The notes under the pieces were generated by a model. It saw only the letters and a list, made by a program, of their open reading frames with translations, had not been told where the DNA came from and searched no databases. DNA of 64,000 nt from [Zimmermannella] bifida NBRC 103089. Lineage in GTDB: Bacteria; Actinomycetota; Actinomycetes; Actinomycetales; Microbacteriaceae. The stretch is taken from assembly GCF_001570925.1 (NCBI RefSeq), contig NZ_BCSP01000001.1, positions 186,001-250,000 on the forward strand, read 5' to 3'. Below are positions 63,280 to 64,000 of the stretch, piece by piece; position 1 is the stretch's first letter, and each line of letters starts with the position of its first letter. The translations under genes were made by a program, and so were the position numbers.

Positions 63280-64000
63280 CTACTCTCGGCCGAGGTCGCG
63301 GTGACGCACGCTCACGGTGATGTCGTCACGGCCACGAAGCTGGTTTGCGAGGTGTTCACTCATGGCAACCGAACGGTGCTTGCCACCGGTGCAGCCAATG
63401 CCGACGACGGCGTGGCGCTTATTCTCGCGTTCGTAGCCGCGAATTACCGGCTCGAGCAGCCCAACGAAGTGTTCGGTGAATTCTTCGGCACCGTCCTGCG
63501 CCAACACGTAGTCGCTCACACGCTTGTCTCGGCCGTTGAACGGACGCAATTCCATCGACCAGAACGGGTTCGGCAAGAACCGCATGTCGAGAATGATGTC
63601 GGCGTCCTGCGGGCTGCCGTATTTAAACCCAAAGCTCATGATCGTGAGCTGCAGTTTGTCTTCCGCCGGGTCTGCGAAGCGTTCCCGGATACGGTGTGCC
63701 AGCTGGTGCACATTGAGTTCTGAGGTGTCGATCAATACGTCGGCGATGCTGCGAACCTCGCGCAGGCGTTCTCGCTCCAATCGAATTGCGTCGAGCACGG
63801 TGTCACCGTCGCCCTGTTGCAGCGGATGCGGACGGCGCGAAGATTCGTATCGCCGCACGATCGCTTCTTCGGTCGCGTCTAAGAACAGCACCGTAATGTG
63901 GTGGGTTTCACGCAACTCCATGACGAAGTCATGGAAGTTCTCGAGCAGTTTGCCGCCTCGAATGTCAACTGCGACAGTCAGCTTCGGGAGCGAATCACCG
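63280..64000 (-). CDS. rapZ: RNase adapter RapZ / nucleotide-binding protein, C-terminal part
   Basis: The gene runs off the right edge; about 240 C-terminal residues are present. Visible are KLTVAVDIRGGKLLENF at the window edge, the VLFLDATEEAIVRRYESSRRPHPL block, IMSFGFKYGSPQDADIILDMRFLPNP, and the C-terminal VGIGCTGGKHRSVAMSEHLA. The N-terminal P-loop is outside the window. RapZ proteins bind nucleotides and, in enterobacteria, a small RNA; the actinobacterial role is less clear. The neighbours whiA-gap-pgk confirm the usual context. Confidence 0.95.
   Translation of the reverse strand, partial: GDSLPKLTVAVDIRGGKLLENFHDFVMELRETHHITVLFLDATEEAIVRRYESSRRPHPLQQGDGDTVLDAIRLERERLREVRSIADVLIDTSELNVHQLAHRIRERFADPAEDKLQLTIMSFGFKYGSPQDADIILDMRFLPNPFWSMELRPFNGRDKRVSDYVLAQDGAEEFTEHFVGLLEPVIRGYERENKRHAVVGIGCTGGKHRSVAMSEHLANQLRGRDDITVSVRHRDLGRE

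Overview
The window looks like chromosomal DNA from a high-GC Gram-positive actinobacterium, most likely Microbacteriaceae. Supporting signs are the mycothiol gene mshC, the order pafB-pafC-tatA-tatC-helY, the order rapZ-whiA-gap-pgk-tpiA-secG, the actinobacterial tkt-tal-zwf-opcA-pgl block, an actinobacterial-type GlgA beside GlgC, frequent GTG and TTG starts, and strong over-use of the word GGATGC/GCATCC. Genus and species cannot be fixed from sequence reading alone. Most of the window is dense core metabolism with intact genes. I see no prophage, CRISPR array, toxin-antitoxin pair, rRNA or large genomic island.

Layout. Positions 1-7.2 kb (minus): partial helicase helY, tatC, tatA, a small membrane coiled-coil protein, the WYL regulators pafC and pafB, an FKBP-type lipoprotein, tRNA methyltransferase trmI and a HAD phosphatase. 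The Pup-proteasome genes that sit between trmI and pafB in mycobacteria are absent. 7.2-18.3 kb: PAC2 protein, mshC, uppP, an M20 peptidase, tRNA-Leu(GAG), a DedA protein, a stand-alone SF2 helicase, an acyl-CoA dehydrogenase, a SpoU methyltransferase and an alpha/beta hydrolase. 18.4-27 kb: trehalose synthase with a coupled DEDDh exonuclease, an MFS exporter, L31 type B, an ABC ATPase, the divergent glycogen genes glgA/glgC, and serB. 27-32.7 kb: fabG, a DUF3099 protein, a small Cys/His protein and SURF1 in an overlapping string, then a glutaminase-STAS fusion and an ABC-F ATPase.

32.8-41.7 kb is the most accessory stretch. It holds a hyuA-hyuB hydantoinase/oxoprolinase pair, a divergent PucR-type regulator whose 3' end was rewritten by an IS6-family insertion (now a decayed remnant with inverted repeats and an 8-bp target duplication), an EamA transporter, a TetR regulator divergent from bioY with a perfect BioQ-like operator between them, and a small cupin. 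41.7-50.1 kb: the sufB-sufD-Rieske-sufC-sufT Fe-S operon, then ctaA, a divergent pyruvate-kinase-like gene, and ctaB. 50.3-58.6 kb: a pentose-phosphate operon tkt-tal-pgi-zwf-opcA-pgl. 58.6-64 kb: secG-tpiA-pgk-gap-whiA-rapZ (minus; rapZ runs off the end).

Functionally the window joins central carbon flow (pentose phosphate, lower glycolysis, glycogen, trehalose) with respiratory-chain maturation (heme O and heme A synthesis, SURF1, Fe-S assembly), envelope functions (Tat, SecG, UppP) and DNA-damage control (PafBC, HelY). I found no convincing undescribed multi-gene system. The observations most worth follow-up are the pyruvate-kinase-like protein with a new N-terminal domain, the collapsed proteasome neighbourhood, the IS6 scar in the PucR gene, the BioQ-like operator, the small CX4C...CX2H protein before SURF1, and the GGATGC word bias.
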